Origin: Eubacterium sp. OM08-24
GTDB lineage: Bacteria > Bacillota > Clostridia > Oscillospirales > Acutalibacteraceae
Direction: 5' to 3'
NCBI RefSeq assembly: GCF_003438075.1
Contig: NZ_QSTA01000013.1
Location: 1 to 21,934, forward strand
Length of the DNA stretch: 21,934 bases
Both the position numbers and the translations under genes were made by a program. Numbering within the stretch: the first letter of the stretch is position 1; each line of letters begins with the position of its first letter. The notes under the pieces were generated by a model. It was not told the DNA's origin. It did not search any database and saw only the letters and a program-made list of their open reading frames with translations. This document shows positions 1 through 7,250 of the stretch, piece by piece.

Positions 1-67
1 TTAATAGCTTTACTCTGTGCTCTCAAACTTTTCTGTTGTTTTTGTGCTTTCCTCAAGCGCAAGATAT

Positions 68-95
68 ATTATACCACCGTTTTACGAAAAGTCAA
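68..95 (-). promoter_or_regulatory. Sigma-A-type promoter reading out of the left edge
   Basis: On the minus strand, TTGACT (95-90) and a perfect TATAAT (73-68) are separated by 16 bp. The predicted transcript starts near position 60 and leaves the window to the left, so the gene it drives is not visible. The 60 bases of leader in view contain no recognisable coding start or RNA family. It is divergent from the promoter of the gene at 283. Confidence 0.6.
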
Positions 96-212
96 CCTTT
101 TTTTGAAAAATTTTTTAAAAAATTTGCTTTTTATTATAATTACGACTATATTCGACAATATACTTTATATAACCACAACATATAGTGGTTTGTGCCAAAA
201 ATAACTTTACAC

Positions 213-241
213 TTGCATATGCTATTGCAAATAAATATAAT
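213..241 (+). promoter_or_regulatory. Promoter of the zinc-ribbon membrane protein gene
   Basis: TTGCAT (213-218), a 17-bp spacer and a perfect TATAAT (236-241) lie about 40 bp upstream of the ATG at 283. The downstream stretch is almost pure A/T and ends in the ribosome-binding site AGGGGG at 271-276. Confidence 0.6.
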
Positions 242-282
242 ATATTATAAAATATAAGTATAAATTTAATAGGGGGATAACT

Positions 283-1491
283 ATGAACCAACCATTCAAT
301 CCTTACCAACACAATGCAGATGTGCTGAGAGGATTTTTCAGAAAGCCGATCGTGCTTATTACCGCCATATCATTTTGTGTGCCGACTATAACCAAGCTGA
401 TCACTTCTGTCAGTACATTAATGTATACTATACCTTATTTGGTCAACTTTGCTTCCGAATCTGACAGTGGATTAAATTTTTCAGTCCGTCCCGATTTATC
501 ACCTTTGCTGTTTGGTCTTGCGCTCTTGATTTTATTCTGTACGGCGAGAAGTCGCAAGCCTGTTGTTAATTTTAAATCGCCTGTTACATATTTTATGGTA
601 ATTGCGATAATCTTTACAGTATTTGCAGGAATTGCTCTTGCAGTAGCATTAATACTTTTAATCCTATTACTTGTGTTCAATTCATATATGCCAAACTACA
701 TTTTTCAGAGCGTACTCGGAATTGCAATCATAAATGCAGTCGGGGCATTAGCTGATTTTATGTTCTACCTTGCCCTGAGCAGATTTTCAAAGGGAATTAA
801 GTATTCGCTTACCTCTGTATTCATTACAAAGGCAGGCTCAAAGTTTACTGCTGTAACTGCTTTTATAAATGTTGCGGTATCAGTTGTTTCTGTTATTATA
901 GGATATATATTCCTGCCGTCTATGCTCGATGTAGTTTCTTTCCTACTTCAGAGCCTTTCAGACTTATTAAATATAAATTCGGTTTCGCAGTTTACTAATA
1001 TGATTTCTGAATTAATACACTCAACATTTTCGCTTACTATTATAGGAAGTATATCGGAAATTGTTCCGCTAATAATGGTGGGCATAGTTGCTATAATGTA
1101 TTTCATCTATATAAGAAAAACAACCGACAGTCTTGTGTTTACTCCTGTTGACAACGAGGCTACACGCTTTTACAGTGAGCCTACACCTGAGCATAACAGC
1201 GAACCGCAGATGCCTTTTAATCAGAACACCAATGCGCCGTTTGTACCGCCTGTTATGCCTGAGAGCCAACCTATTGAAAACAACTTTATGTATGAAAACC
1301 CATACGCAAGCAACCCTGCAAGCAGTGCGCCGTCTGCACCTCAGACACCACCGCAGGACTTTGTACCTCAGCCTGTATTTAATAATACCGAAAAAGCAGA
1401 GCCGAAGTCAGACGAAAAGATTTGCGCTCATTGCGGAAAGCACTCGCCTGCCGAAATGATTTTCTGCCCGTACTGCGGCACTAAATTTTAA
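283..1491 (+). CDS. Polytopic membrane protein with C-terminal zinc ribbon
   Basis: Function is unknown. The 402-residue protein starts at an ATG preceded by AGGGGG at a good distance. About six hydrophobic segments are visible, roughly at residues 20-40, 73-87, 100-132, 141-165, 187-210 and 251-278. A hydrophilic linker rich in Pro, Asn, Ser and Gln (about 285-375) follows. The protein ends in a four-cysteine zinc ribbon with C381, C384, C395 and C398 (CxxC pairs typical of the 'zinc-ribbon domain' families). This layout, a membrane domain joined by a floppy linker to a cytoplasmic ribbon, is common in uncharacterised Clostridia proteins. The gene points toward the origin, against most neighbours, and has its own promoter and terminator, so it looks monocistronic. 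A sensory or scaffold role is possible but only a guess. Confidence 0.75.
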   Translation: MNQPFNPYQHNADVLRGFFRKPIVLITAISFCVPTITKLITSVSTLMYTIPYLVNFASESDSGLNFSVRPDLSPLLFGLALLILFCTARSRKPVVNFKSPVTYFMVIAIIFTVFAGIALAVALILLILLLVFNSYMPNYIFQSVLGIAIINAVGALADFMFYLALSRFSKGIKYSLTSVFITKAGSKFTAVTAFINVAVSVVSVIIGYIFLPSMLDVVSFLLQSLSDLLNINSVSQFTNMISELIHSTFSLTIIGSISEIVPLIMVGIVAIMYFIYIRKTTDSLVFTPVDNEATRFYSEPTPEHNSEPQMPFNQNTNAPFVPPVMPESQPIENNFMYENPYASNPASSAPSAPQTPPQDFVPQPVFNNTEKAEPKSDEKICAHCGKHSPAEMIFCPYCGTKF

Positions 1492-1507
1492 ATGTAAATA
1501 AACAAAT

Positions 1508-1537
1508 AAGGAGATACCAAAGCGGTATCTCCTTTTG
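1508..1537. terminator. Bidirectional intrinsic terminator
   Basis: A perfect stem AAGGAGATACC (1508-1518) / GGTATCTCCTT (1524-1534) with a 5-nt loop is followed by TTTTG on the plus strand and by a T-rich tail on the minus strand. It sits between the convergent genes ending at 1491 (+) and 1555 (-) and probably serves both. Confidence 0.85.
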
Positions 1538-1554
1538 TTATGTCTGATTATAAA

Positions 1555-2112
1555 TTATTTTTGAAATGCAAGAAAATCCTTTACAGCATTCTCACGAGCT
1601 TTATATTCGTTTGAATTTTTATCAGGCTTGTTCTTGTCGATCTTGGTATCGTTGTAAATCATAAGATACTTGCCGTTGTCTGAAAGGTAAGCGGCATTTA
1701 CAGGGTATCCCTCGATAATAGTAAAGCTGTTGCTTTCCTTTACCTCATTAACGATTTCTTTAGCTGTTTCGTTGAGCTTTGCGGTATCATACTCATATAA
1801 CTCAATAGCAAGGTTGTTGCTGATGCTGTACTTAATGCCCTGCTTTGCACCGATGAAAGATGCGTCCATCTCGGTTTTAACAGCTTTGTCTGTATAGTAA
1901 CCCTTATCCTGCATATAGCTGCAAAGTCCATCAAACGAATCCTTGTATACCTTTTCAGCCTCTTTGCTTGTCTGTTCAGATGCAGACTGACTTGCGGATG
2001 TTGTCTGCTGATTAGCCTTAGATGCCTGTTCAAGGGCATCGTTATATCCACAGCCTGCTGCTGAAACAGCAATTACAAATGCCATCAACAATGCAGAGAT
2101 AATCTTCTTCAT
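1555..2112 (-). CDS. Small lipoprotein of unknown function
   Basis: The 185-residue protein begins with a lipoprotein signal peptide: MKKI, a hydrophobic core, then the lipobox SAAGC with the lipidated cysteine at residue 21. A Ser/Gln/Ala/Glu-rich spacer (about 28-54) follows, which would hold the globular part off the membrane on the outer face. The rest (about 55-185) is a mixed alpha/beta domain I do not recognise. It has a consensus-like promoter and an AAAGGA ribosome-binding site just upstream of the ATG, and appears to be a single-gene unit. The neighbours give no functional clue. Signal-peptide assignment is firm; function is open. Confidence 0.8.
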   Translation of the reverse strand: MKKIISALLMAFVIAVSAAGCGYNDALEQASKANQQTTSASQSASEQTSKEAEKVYKDSFDGLCSYMQDKGYYTDKAVKTEMDASFIGAKQGIKYSISNNLAIELYEYDTAKLNETAKEIVNEVKESNSFTIIEGYPVNAAYLSDNGKYLMIYNDTKIDKNKPDKNSNEYKARENAVKDFLAFQK

Positions 2113-2152
2113 ATTTCAAAATCCTTTCAATGCGAATTTACACTTTTCGTAT

Positions 2153-2181
2153 ATTATAGCTTATATTTGCCGATAAATCAA
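2153..2181 (-). promoter_or_regulatory. Promoter of the lipoprotein gene
   Basis: On the minus strand TTGATT (2181-2176), a 17-bp spacer and a perfect TATAAT (2158-2153) lie about 40 bp upstream of the ATG at 2112. Confidence 0.65.
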
Positions 2182-2201
2182 GCATTATATTATTTTTACA
2201 G

Positions 2202-2230
2202 AAAAAAACGGAAATGCAAACGCACTTCCG
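2202..2230 (-). terminator. Intrinsic terminator of the G5/3D protein gene
   Basis: Read on the minus strand, CGGAAGTGC (2230-2222), a 4-nt loop and GCATTTCCG (2217-2209) form a 9-bp stem with one G-U pair. A run of seven T (2208-2202) follows immediately. It starts 14 bp after the stop at 2245. Confidence 0.85.
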
Positions 2231-2244
2231 CTTAAATTTATATA

Positions 2245-3384
2245 TTAAAGGACATACACATTAACATCTCTTCTTCCAAAGCTAACGCAGTCATCGTAGC
2301 TGAAGTAGAAAAGGTCAACAATAGCTGAGCCGTCCATTAAAGCTCCGCCTGTATCAACAGCGGTTGCATAGCCATAAACATGGCTGCCGTCTGCCGCCTC
2401 AATGTAAAGCTTAGAACCGTAAGGAATAATTGCAGGGTTTACTGCCACGCCGCCCTCATAAACAGGCACGCCTGTTGCTGTAAGTGCGCCCGGAGCTGCT
2501 GTATATGCTGTACCCGAACCCGATACCATATAGCTATATGAAACAGGAGCGCCGCTTGAATCGGTTGTTGTACCTCTTTTTGTGCCGTTTAAAACAATTT
2601 TATCGACAGGCTCTTTTGTAACTTTCTCGTCAATTACCTTTGTTGAATCGTACTTGCCGTCAATGTACTTGCATCTCTTGGTTACTTCCTTTTCACCGTC
2701 AACGCCTTTCTGAGATACCTCAGACTCGCCTGTCATAATATCGTCAGAATCTTTTTCAACTGTTTTGTAAGAGATTTTCTTTGTTGATTTCTCGTCAACA
2801 TATGTTACCTTTTTGAGGGTGATTTTCATATCGTCCTCAATTTGAGCGTTTTTGTCAACATTTAAAATATCATCGTCTGTAATTTCATAGCCGAGAATGT
2901 TGAGAGCGTTTTCAACTGTACCCTCAGGAGCTTTTACGGTCATCTCAGTACCGTTTGTTGTGAGCTTGATATTTTTTGAGTTATAAACATAAATGTTCAT
3001 ATCGCCTGTAATAACCGTATTAAGCGATGGTGTAACGCTCTGATTCTCTGCAAGAGTAATGCCTGTTCTGTTTAAAGCCTCTTCGACAGTACCCTTTGCA
3101 AGCGAGATAGTCTGCTCTTCGCCGCAGTCATTAATTGTGATTGTATTAGCCTTGATTACATCAAAAGACATATTGAAGTCTTTGTTTGTGCCTACAATAA
3201 CATCACCGTTGCCAATCTCAAACTCTGTTGAGCTTTCAACATATGTTTTGTTTGTAGCGGCAGCCTCATCTGCCGACGCTGTATTTGCTGCTGCATTTAC
3301 CAAAGCACCTGCTGAAATAGCTGCGCAAAGAATAGCTGCGACCGTCCACTTAATGGCAGGCTTTGAAAATGTTTTTAGCATCAT
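2245..3384 (-). CDS. YabE-like cell-wall protein (DUF348-like/G5/3D domains)
   Basis: This is a probable exported peptidoglycan-acting protein, 379 residues. An N-terminal signal or anchor segment (about 12-33) ends in an Ala-rich stretch. Two DUF348/ubiquitin-like repeats follow (about 65-135 and 138-190), each with the pattern 'GTVE-AL---G'. A G5-type domain (about 191-268) comes next. The C-terminal 3D domain (about 295-379) carries the family's three conserved aspartates at D344 (AVDTGG), D357 (IVDLFY) and D373 (RRDV). In the 3D/MltA-like fold such aspartates include the catalytic residue of lytic transglycosylases. The order matches YabE/resuscitation-factor-like proteins of Firmicutes, though no Rpf catalytic domain is present. 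The ATG is preceded by AAAGGAAG. It is expressed from a perfect-consensus promoter with a leader of about 125 nt. Cleavage of cell-wall glycan is inferred, not shown. Confidence 0.85.
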   Translation of the reverse strand: MMLKTFSKPAIKWTVAAILCAAISAGALVNAAANTASADEAAATNKTYVESSTEFEIGNGDVIVGTNKDFNMSFDVIKANTITINDCGEEQTISLAKGTVEEALNRTGITLAENQSVTPSLNTVITGDMNIYVYNSKNIKLTTNGTEMTVKAPEGTVENALNILGYEITDDDILNVDKNAQIEDDMKITLKKVTYVDEKSTKKISYKTVEKDSDDIMTGESEVSQKGVDGEKEVTKRCKYIDGKYDSTKVIDEKVTKEPVDKIVLNGTKRGTTTDSSGAPVSYSYMVSGSGTAYTAAPGALTATGVPVYEGGVAVNPAIIPYGSKLYIEAADGSHVYGYATAVDTGGALMDGSAIVDLFYFSYDDCVSFGRRDVNVYVL

Positions 3385-3516
3385 AAGAAATTCTTCCTTT
3401 CTTCAGTGATTTTTGCAAGTGCAAAAACCGCTTTCCGTTTGGCTTTTTTCTAAAATTTGTTGCATTGTGAAGGCTTAGTTTACGCTTGTAGTAAGCCGTT
3501 CGCAAGCAATGGCGTT

Positions 3517-3545
3517 ATTATAGGCTTATGTTTTGAATATGTCAA
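3517..3545 (-). promoter_or_regulatory. Perfect-consensus sigma-A promoter of the 3D protein gene
   Basis: On the minus strand TTGACA (3545-3540), exactly 17 bp, and TATAAT (3522-3517). Both hexamers match the sigma-A consensus fully. Transcription should start near 3510, giving a leader of about 125 nt before the ATG at 3384. The leader can form GGCTTA/TAAGCC and TTTTTGC-ACTT-GCAAAAA hairpins. The remaining spacer (3546-3821) is AT-rich and I see no gene or known element in it. Confidence 0.8.
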
Positions 3546-3821
3546 ACAGCAAGAAAGTAAAGTTTTTATGGAAAATGCACAACGATTTCGACTTTTTTTC
3601 TTATTTAGCAAATTATTTTTTCGTTTTTTGAATTAAAATCCTGCAAATTTGTAGTCAAATTGCAAGAAAATGAAAGTTTACTTTTTAGATACCACTTTGT
3701 AACAAGTTTGTAACCAAAAATCAAGATATATTACAAAAGTATTACAAATAAAAATATAGCTATTTTTACTTTTTAAAAGTATTGAAAATACGGCTTAAAT
3801 ACTGAATTTTATGTAAAAAAC

Positions 3822-3855
3822 AAAAATTGAGCTTTATTACTAAAACTCAATTTTT
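3822..3855 (-). terminator. Terminator of the rubrerythrin gene
   Basis: A perfect 10-bp inverted repeat, AAAAATTGAG / CTCAATTTTT (arms 3822-3831 and 3846-3855, 14-nt loop), lies 25 bp beyond the rubrerythrin stop and continues into T-rich sequence on the minus strand. Confidence 0.8.
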
Positions 3856-3880
3856 AACTATTTTTATATTAAATTTCTTT

Positions 3881-4417
3881 TTAATAATTATCGGATTTCA
3901 GCTGAAAATAACTTTGTGGGTAAGCACAAACAGGACATACCTTTGGAGCGGACTTTCCAACGCAAATATGACCGCAATTTCGGCATATCCACACTGCCTC
4001 GCCGTCCTTTGAAAACACAAGTTTTTCTTCTACATTTTTAAGCAGAGTTTTGAACCTTTCTTCGTGCTGTTTTTCTATCTCGGCAACCTTTTCAAACAGT
4101 CCTGCAATAAAGTCAAAGCCCTCTTCTCTTGCCACCTTTGCAAACTGCGGATACATTTCGCTCCACTCAAAAAACTCGCCGTCTGCGGCAAGCTGTAAAT
4201 TTTCCTGCGTTGTTTTGTCTTTGCCTGTCAGCAGGTTGTACCACATTTCTGCGTGTGCTTTTTCATTGTGTGCGGTTTCTTCAAACAGTTGGGCAATCTG
4301 CTCGTAACCGTCAGCCTTTGCCTTGCCTGCATAGAAGGTATATTTGTTTCTCGCTATTGACTCGCCTGCAAGCGCCGCCTCAAGATTTTTCTCTGTTTTA
4401 GATCCCTTTAACTGCAT
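3881..4417 (-). CDS. rbr: Rubrerythrin
   Basis: Rubrerythrin is a cytoplasmic non-haem iron peroxidase that reduces hydrogen peroxide in anaerobes, taking electrons through a rubredoxin-type centre. The 178-residue protein shows the ferritin-like four-helix domain (about 1-130), with diiron-ligand motifs including E19, the E52-x-x-H55 pair in EETAHNEKAH, and E115-x-x-H118. The C-terminal rubredoxin-like domain carries C145, C148, C161 and C164. Length is typical of short rubrerythrins. The ATG follows AAGGAAG. It has its own promoter and terminator and is divergent from rsmE. I see no clear PerR-type operator (TTATAAT-n-ATTATAA) in the promoter region, so peroxide control cannot be claimed. 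Confidence 0.95.
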   Translation of the reverse strand: MQLKGSKTEKNLEAALAGESIARNKYTFYAGKAKADGYEQIAQLFEETAHNEKAHAEMWYNLLTGKDKTTQENLQLAADGEFFEWSEMYPQFAKVAREEGFDFIAGLFEKVAEIEKQHEERFKTLLKNVEEKLVFSKDGEAVWICRNCGHICVGKSAPKVCPVCAYPQSYFQLKSDNY

Positions 4418-4454
4418 ACAAACACTTCCTTTTACGGTTTTCTTTTCTATATAT

Positions 4455-4484
4455 AGTATATACAGGCTGAGTGTACATATTCAA
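4455..4484 (-). promoter_or_regulatory. Promoter of the rubrerythrin gene
   Basis: On the minus strand TTGAAT (4484-4479), an 18-bp spacer and TATACT (4460-4455). It is back to back with the rsmE promoter. Confidence 0.5.
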
Positions 4485-4497
4485 ATATAGGAAATGC

Positions 4498-4526
4498 TTG
4501 CATTTATGCGGTATTTTTGTTATATT
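4498..4526 (+). promoter_or_regulatory. Promoter of rsmE
   Basis: TTGCAT (4498-4503), a 17-bp spacer and TATATT (4521-4526) lie about 30 bp before the ATG at 4558, with GAGG in between. An overlapping TATAAA at 4531-4536 is an alternative -10. Confidence 0.5.
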
Positions 4527-4557
4527 AAGGTTATAAAATAAAAAAGAGGTTTTTTAA

Positions 4558-5283
4558 ATGGCATGGTTTTTTGCAGATGAAAATATAACGGCTGACACCT
4601 ATGTAATTTCGGGTGAAAATGCCAGACATATATCAAAATCATTGAGAATGAAAAAGGGTGAGGAGCTTACTCTCATCACTCCCGACAATACACAGTGTGA
4701 GTGCGTACTCACAGACATTACAGCAGAATACGCAACGGTAAAAATCACAGAAAAAAAGCAGTGTGAAAACGAACCCGATGTATTTGTAACATTATATCAG
4801 GCACTGCCAAAGGGCGATAAAATGGACTATATCGTGCAAAAATGCGTTGAGCTTGGTATATCAAGAATAGTTCCAATGCTCTCGGCAAGATGCGTTTCAC
4901 GACCCGATGCAAAATCTTTAAAAAAGAAATGTGAGCGCTGGCAAAAGATAGCTTTACAGGCGGCAATGCAGAGCAGACGAGGAATTATTCCGCAGGTAAG
5001 CGAGTGCGTAAGCTTTGAAAAAGCGGCTGAAATGAGCCTTGAAAGTGAAAAACAGATTATATTTTATGAGCTTGGCGGCGAAAAAGTAAATAAAATTCTC
5101 GACAAAAAGCCAAAAAGTATAGCAATGTTTATCGGCAGTGAGGGCGGATTTGAGCAAGGCGAGGTTGATAAAATCATAGCAAACGGAGGCAGTCCGGCAA
5201 CCCTCGGCAAAAGAATTTTAAGAGCGGAAACCGCTCCTCTCGCCGCTCTTTCTATTATAATGTTTCAGACAGATAATTTTTGA
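4558..5283 (+). CDS. rsmE: 16S rRNA m3U1498 methyltransferase RsmE
   Basis: RsmE is a SPOUT-class, SAM-dependent enzyme that methylates N3 of U1498 (E. coli numbering) in helix 44 of 16S rRNA on the small subunit. The 241-residue length is normal. The N-terminal PUA-like domain (about 1-75) opens with the family's 'FFADENI...ISGENARHISKSLRMKKGE' style sequence. The C-terminal knotted domain contains the SAM-binding loops IGSEGGFEQGE (about 196-206) and LGKRILRAETAPLAAL (about 220-235). Both are diagnostic. In many Firmicutes rsmE follows prmA in a dnaK-region operon; here it stands alone with its own promoter, and it is transcribed toward the origin. Confidence 0.95.
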   Translation: MAWFFADENITADTYVISGENARHISKSLRMKKGEELTLITPDNTQCECVLTDITAEYATVKITEKKQCENEPDVFVTLYQALPKGDKMDYIVQKCVELGISRIVPMLSARCVSRPDAKSLKKKCERWQKIALQAAMQSRRGIIPQVSECVSFEKAAEMSLESEKQIIFYELGGEKVNKILDKKPKSIAMFIGSEGGFEQGEVDKIIANGGSPATLGKRILRAETAPLAALSIIMFQTDNF

Positions 5284-5348
5284 TTTTGCAATAAAAAAAC
5301 GAGACTCACGCCCGTTTTGATTAATATATAATAAGTTACAGAAAAAAT

Positions 5349-5380
5349 ATAATAAAGCAATCAGTCTTTATTATGTTTTT
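5349..5380 (+). terminator. Terminator downstream of rsmE
   Basis: Perfect 9-bp stem ATAATAAAG (5349-5357) / CTTTATTAT (5366-5374) with an 8-nt loop, followed by GTTTTT. It is the first of several consecutive hairpins in this convergent spacer. Confidence 0.65.
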
Positions 5381-5386
5381 CGGATT

Positions 5387-5434
5387 AAATAATCGTCCAA
5401 CATTTGCTTGTCTGATAGTTGGACGATTATTTTT
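5387..5434. terminator. Long perfect hairpin, probable bidirectional terminator
   Basis: A 15-bp perfect stem (arms 5387-5401 and 5418-5432; core ATCGTCCAAC / GTTGGACGAT) encloses a 16-nt loop. T-rich tails flank it on both strands (TTTTTATAAT on plus; TTTAATCC on minus). It lies between rsmE (+) and the HD-domain gene (-). Confidence 0.7.
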
Positions 5435-5459
5435 ATAATATTAAAATTTTTATTATAAA

Positions 5460-5494
5460 GACAAAATGACGAGTATGAAACTCGTCACTTTGTC
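5460..5494 (-). terminator. Hairpin downstream of the HD-domain gene
   Basis: Arms 5460-5474 and 5480-5494 pair over 15 positions with one mismatch (core TGACGAGT / ACTCGTCA) around a 5-nt loop. On the minus strand it is followed by a TTTATAAT-type AT tail, so it may end the lipoprotein/HD operon transcript. Confidence 0.5.
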
Positions 5495-5540
5495 ACCCGC
5501 AAGGGGTATAGCATTTTTTATAAGACCCGCAAGGGCATAG
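5495..5540. repeat. Two tandem ACCCGCAAGGG units
   Basis: ACCCGCAAGGGGTATAG (5495-5511) and ACCCGCAAGGGCATAG (5525-5540) repeat at a 30-bp interval. Each can form a mini-hairpin CCC-GCAA-GGG capped by a GNRA-type tetraloop on the plus strand. Not seen elsewhere in the window. Confidence 0.55.
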
Positions 5541-5571
5541 TTAGTATATTGTATAAATAACTTGCATTTTT

Positions 5572-6144
5572 TCAATCTTTCTTGCTTTCCTTTGCAATCT
5601 TATCCAAGGAGAGCTGCTTAGTATATTCCTGTAAATTTTTCATATATTCGTCAAAGGCACATTCTTTTTCGCCGTAAACAGGGTTTAATTCGTACTCAAG
5701 CGGCAGCCAAGTGCGGATTTCAGACTCGTTATGCTGAATTGACGCCTCTAATTTATCCATAGCCTTCCAAAGCTTTGCCTCTTCGGTATTAAGCTCCTCC
5801 ATTTCGGTATAAAGTGCGTTAAGCTCGTCTTTATACGGTTGCGGCAGAGTATTAACCCATTCGCTGAGCTTATGCTTTTCGACCTCTTCATCGTTATTTG
5901 TCTTGTAAAAAGACGGAATATCACCTGTAAAAGCCTCACCAAGGTCATGGAAAATACACATTTTAATTACCTTGTCCATATCCACATCAGGATACTCGTC
6001 TTTTACAAAGTAAGCAAACAGCGACAATCTCCAGCTATGCTCGGCAACGCTCTCTCGCCTGCCGTTAGAAAGCCAGCTATGCCTTGTATTTTTCTTTAAA
6101 TTTTCTGCAAGATATAAAATCTCGGTAAGTTTTTCGGGAGTCAT
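5572..6144 (-). CDS. HD-domain phosphohydrolase, YfbR/HDDC2-like 5'-nucleotidase
   Basis: This 190-residue protein belongs to the HD_3-type family that includes 5'-deoxynucleotidase YfbR and HDDC2, which remove phosphate from (deoxy)nucleoside monophosphates in the cytoplasm using divalent metal. The metal-binding set is visible: H36 (ESVAEHSWR), H66-D67 (FHDLGEAFTGDIP) and D130 (KAMDKLEA). FHDLGEAFTGDIP is a strong signature of this branch. The ribosome-binding site AGAGGT overlaps the stop of the upstream lipoprotein gene (12-bp gap), so the two are co-transcribed and probably coupled. Substrate preference within the family is not readable from sequence. Confidence 0.85.
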   Translation of the reverse strand: MTPEKLTEILYLAENLKKNTRHSWLSNGRRESVAEHSWRLSLFAYFVKDEYPDVDMDKVIKMCIFHDLGEAFTGDIPSFYKTNNDEEVEKHKLSEWVNTLPQPYKDELNALYTEMEELNTEEAKLWKAMDKLEASIQHNESEIRTWLPLEYELNPVYGEKECAFDEYMKNLQEYTKQLSLDKIAKESKKD

Positions 6145-6156
6145 AATAGTACCTCT

Positions 6157-6849
6157 TTACTCTGAATAAGTTGGAATATTCCATTCTGCAATATGCTCAT
6201 CGGTAACAGGAAAATATCTGAAAAGCATTGCACTGTCATTATTCTCGTTTTTTTTGCCTGTTGTAAGATTAAAAATATTTTTTTCGTATGCAAGTGAGCT
6301 TTTATTTTCAAAGGTGGTTTCGTTAAAAATCTTTTTGAAAAGCTCGACATCATCGCTTGTATATCCGCCGACAGCAGCAGCCATAACAGCCGACATATTA
6401 AGTATTCTTTCGCTGTACTGGTGTTCACCGTCAATCGACACATACTTAGACATAGTAGTGCCGCAGCCGACATTCATAATTTTATGACTTCGTGCCTCAA
6501 CGGATACGGTCAGCTCTGCCTTGTCTATATCGTAATAGTAGCAGTAATACTCAACGCCGTTGGCGTCTGTTTTAGTTTCGCCGAGCCTTTTCCAATTCTC
6601 CATATTAAGATAATCTTCGCCGCCCGAGCGGAACATAATTTCGTTATATCGTTCGGTAAATTTTTCAATATCTAAATTATATCTTTTACCGTTCACATTT
6701 GTGCTGTCCTCCTGCGCTTTATCTTTAGTATAGGCAAGAATTTCGTCAAGCGATGCAGTACCGCCCTTTACGACTGTTTTCTTCTCGCCGCAAGCAGCAA
6801 AAGAAAAAGCAAGCATAAATGCAAGCAGTAAAGGCACAATTTTCTTCAT
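6157..6849 (-). CDS. Lipoprotein of unknown function
   Basis: The 230-residue protein has a lipoprotein signal (MKKIVPLLLAFMLAFSFAAC) with the lipidated cysteine at residue 20, so it is predicted to be anchored on the outer face of the membrane. The mature part is hydrophilic and unrecognised. The ATG is preceded by GAGGT. It is first in a two-gene operon with the HD phosphohydrolase, whose ribosome-binding site begins at this gene's stop. The pairing of an external lipoprotein with a cytoplasmic nucleotidase has no obvious explanation and may be only transcriptional. Confidence 0.8.
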   Translation of the reverse strand: MKKIVPLLLAFMLAFSFAACGEKKTVVKGGTASLDEILAYTKDKAQEDSTNVNGKRYNLDIEKFTERYNEIMFRSGGEDYLNMENWKRLGETKTDANGVEYYCYYYDIDKAELTVSVEARSHKIMNVGCGTTMSKYVSIDGEHQYSERILNMSAVMAAAVGGYTSDDVELFKKIFNETTFENKSSLAYEKNIFNLTTGKKNENNDSAMLFRYFPVTDEHIAEWNIPTYSE

Positions 6850-6909
6850 AACTGTTACCTCGTTTTGGGTTGGTTTTAAAAATTTTTAATATTCAAACTT
6901 TAAGCTGTA

Positions 6910-6937
6910 ATTATAAAAAATAGTTTCGGTCGGGCAA
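6910..6937 (-). promoter_or_regulatory. Possible promoter of the lipoprotein/HD operon
   Basis: On the minus strand a perfect TATAAT (6915-6910) with a weak TTGCCC (6937-6932) 16 bp upstream. The -10 is good, the -35 poor. Confidence 0.35.
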
Positions 6938-6980
6938 CAAAATTTGATAAAAAACAAATTATCCGTCCCGAATATAAAAG

Positions 6981-7027
6981 TTTGGTCAACCTTTTCAAAG
7001 GTTGTGGGTGTGGGCAACGCCCACAAA
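6981..7027 (+). repeat. Dispersed double-hairpin repeat, copy A
   Basis: Shares the core GGTCAACC...AAAGGTTG...GGGT.TGGGC...GCCCA with copies B (7251-7302) and C (21758-21808). Hairpin 1 is CAACCTTT/AAAGGTTG; hairpin 2 is GTGGGC-AAC-GCCCAC. It is the most diverged copy but the pairing is preserved. It lies in the gene-free spacer 6850-7363, opposite in direction to copy B. Confidence 0.75.
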
Positions 7028-7055
7028 TACCTTTAACTATCGTAAATTTTTGGTA

Positions 7056-7077
7056 GCCAAACGGCTTGCCGTTTGGC
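7056..7077. repeat. Perfect 10-bp palindromic dyad
   Basis: GCCAAACGGC (7056-7065) and GCCGTTTGGC (7068-7077) with TT in the centre. It lies between repeat copies A and B in the gene-free spacer. A related fragment, GCCAAACGG, occurs on the minus strand in the leader of the 3D-protein gene near 3434-3442. Confidence 0.65.
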
Positions 7078-7250
7078 GGACTGAACATAATGGCATAAGC
7101 CTTTAAATTTGCGACAGCAATAAGAAAGAAATTTATTTTTTTGTTAAAAGTCATTTTATCTTTTAATGACTGTCGCCTGTTTTCTCAAACTTCGTCCTAA
7201 GCACGCAAACAGTAAGCTGCTTGCGCCTTATAATTTGTAATAAAGAAAAA

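Noticed and set aside
1..60. Leader of an rRNA operon or small RNA at the left edge
   Set aside because: The promoter is strong, but the 60 visible bases are too few and show no conserved RNA motif.
115..312. A 65-codon minus-strand reading frame near the left edge
   Set aside because: It covers two opposing promoters and AT-rich spacer and overlaps the real gene at 283.
3385..3510. c-di-AMP (ydaO-type) riboswitch before the 3D protein gene
   Set aside because: Such genes often have one, but the G-rich conserved blocks of that riboswitch are absent from this leader.
4418..4557. PerR operator controlling rubrerythrin
   Set aside because: No sequence close to TTATAAT-n-ATTATAA is present in the divergent promoter region.
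6900..7154. An 84-codon minus-strand reading frame between the lipoprotein gene and gyrA
   Set aside because: It runs through dispersed repeat copy A and the 22-bp palindrome; the translation looks like repeat sequence, not a protein.
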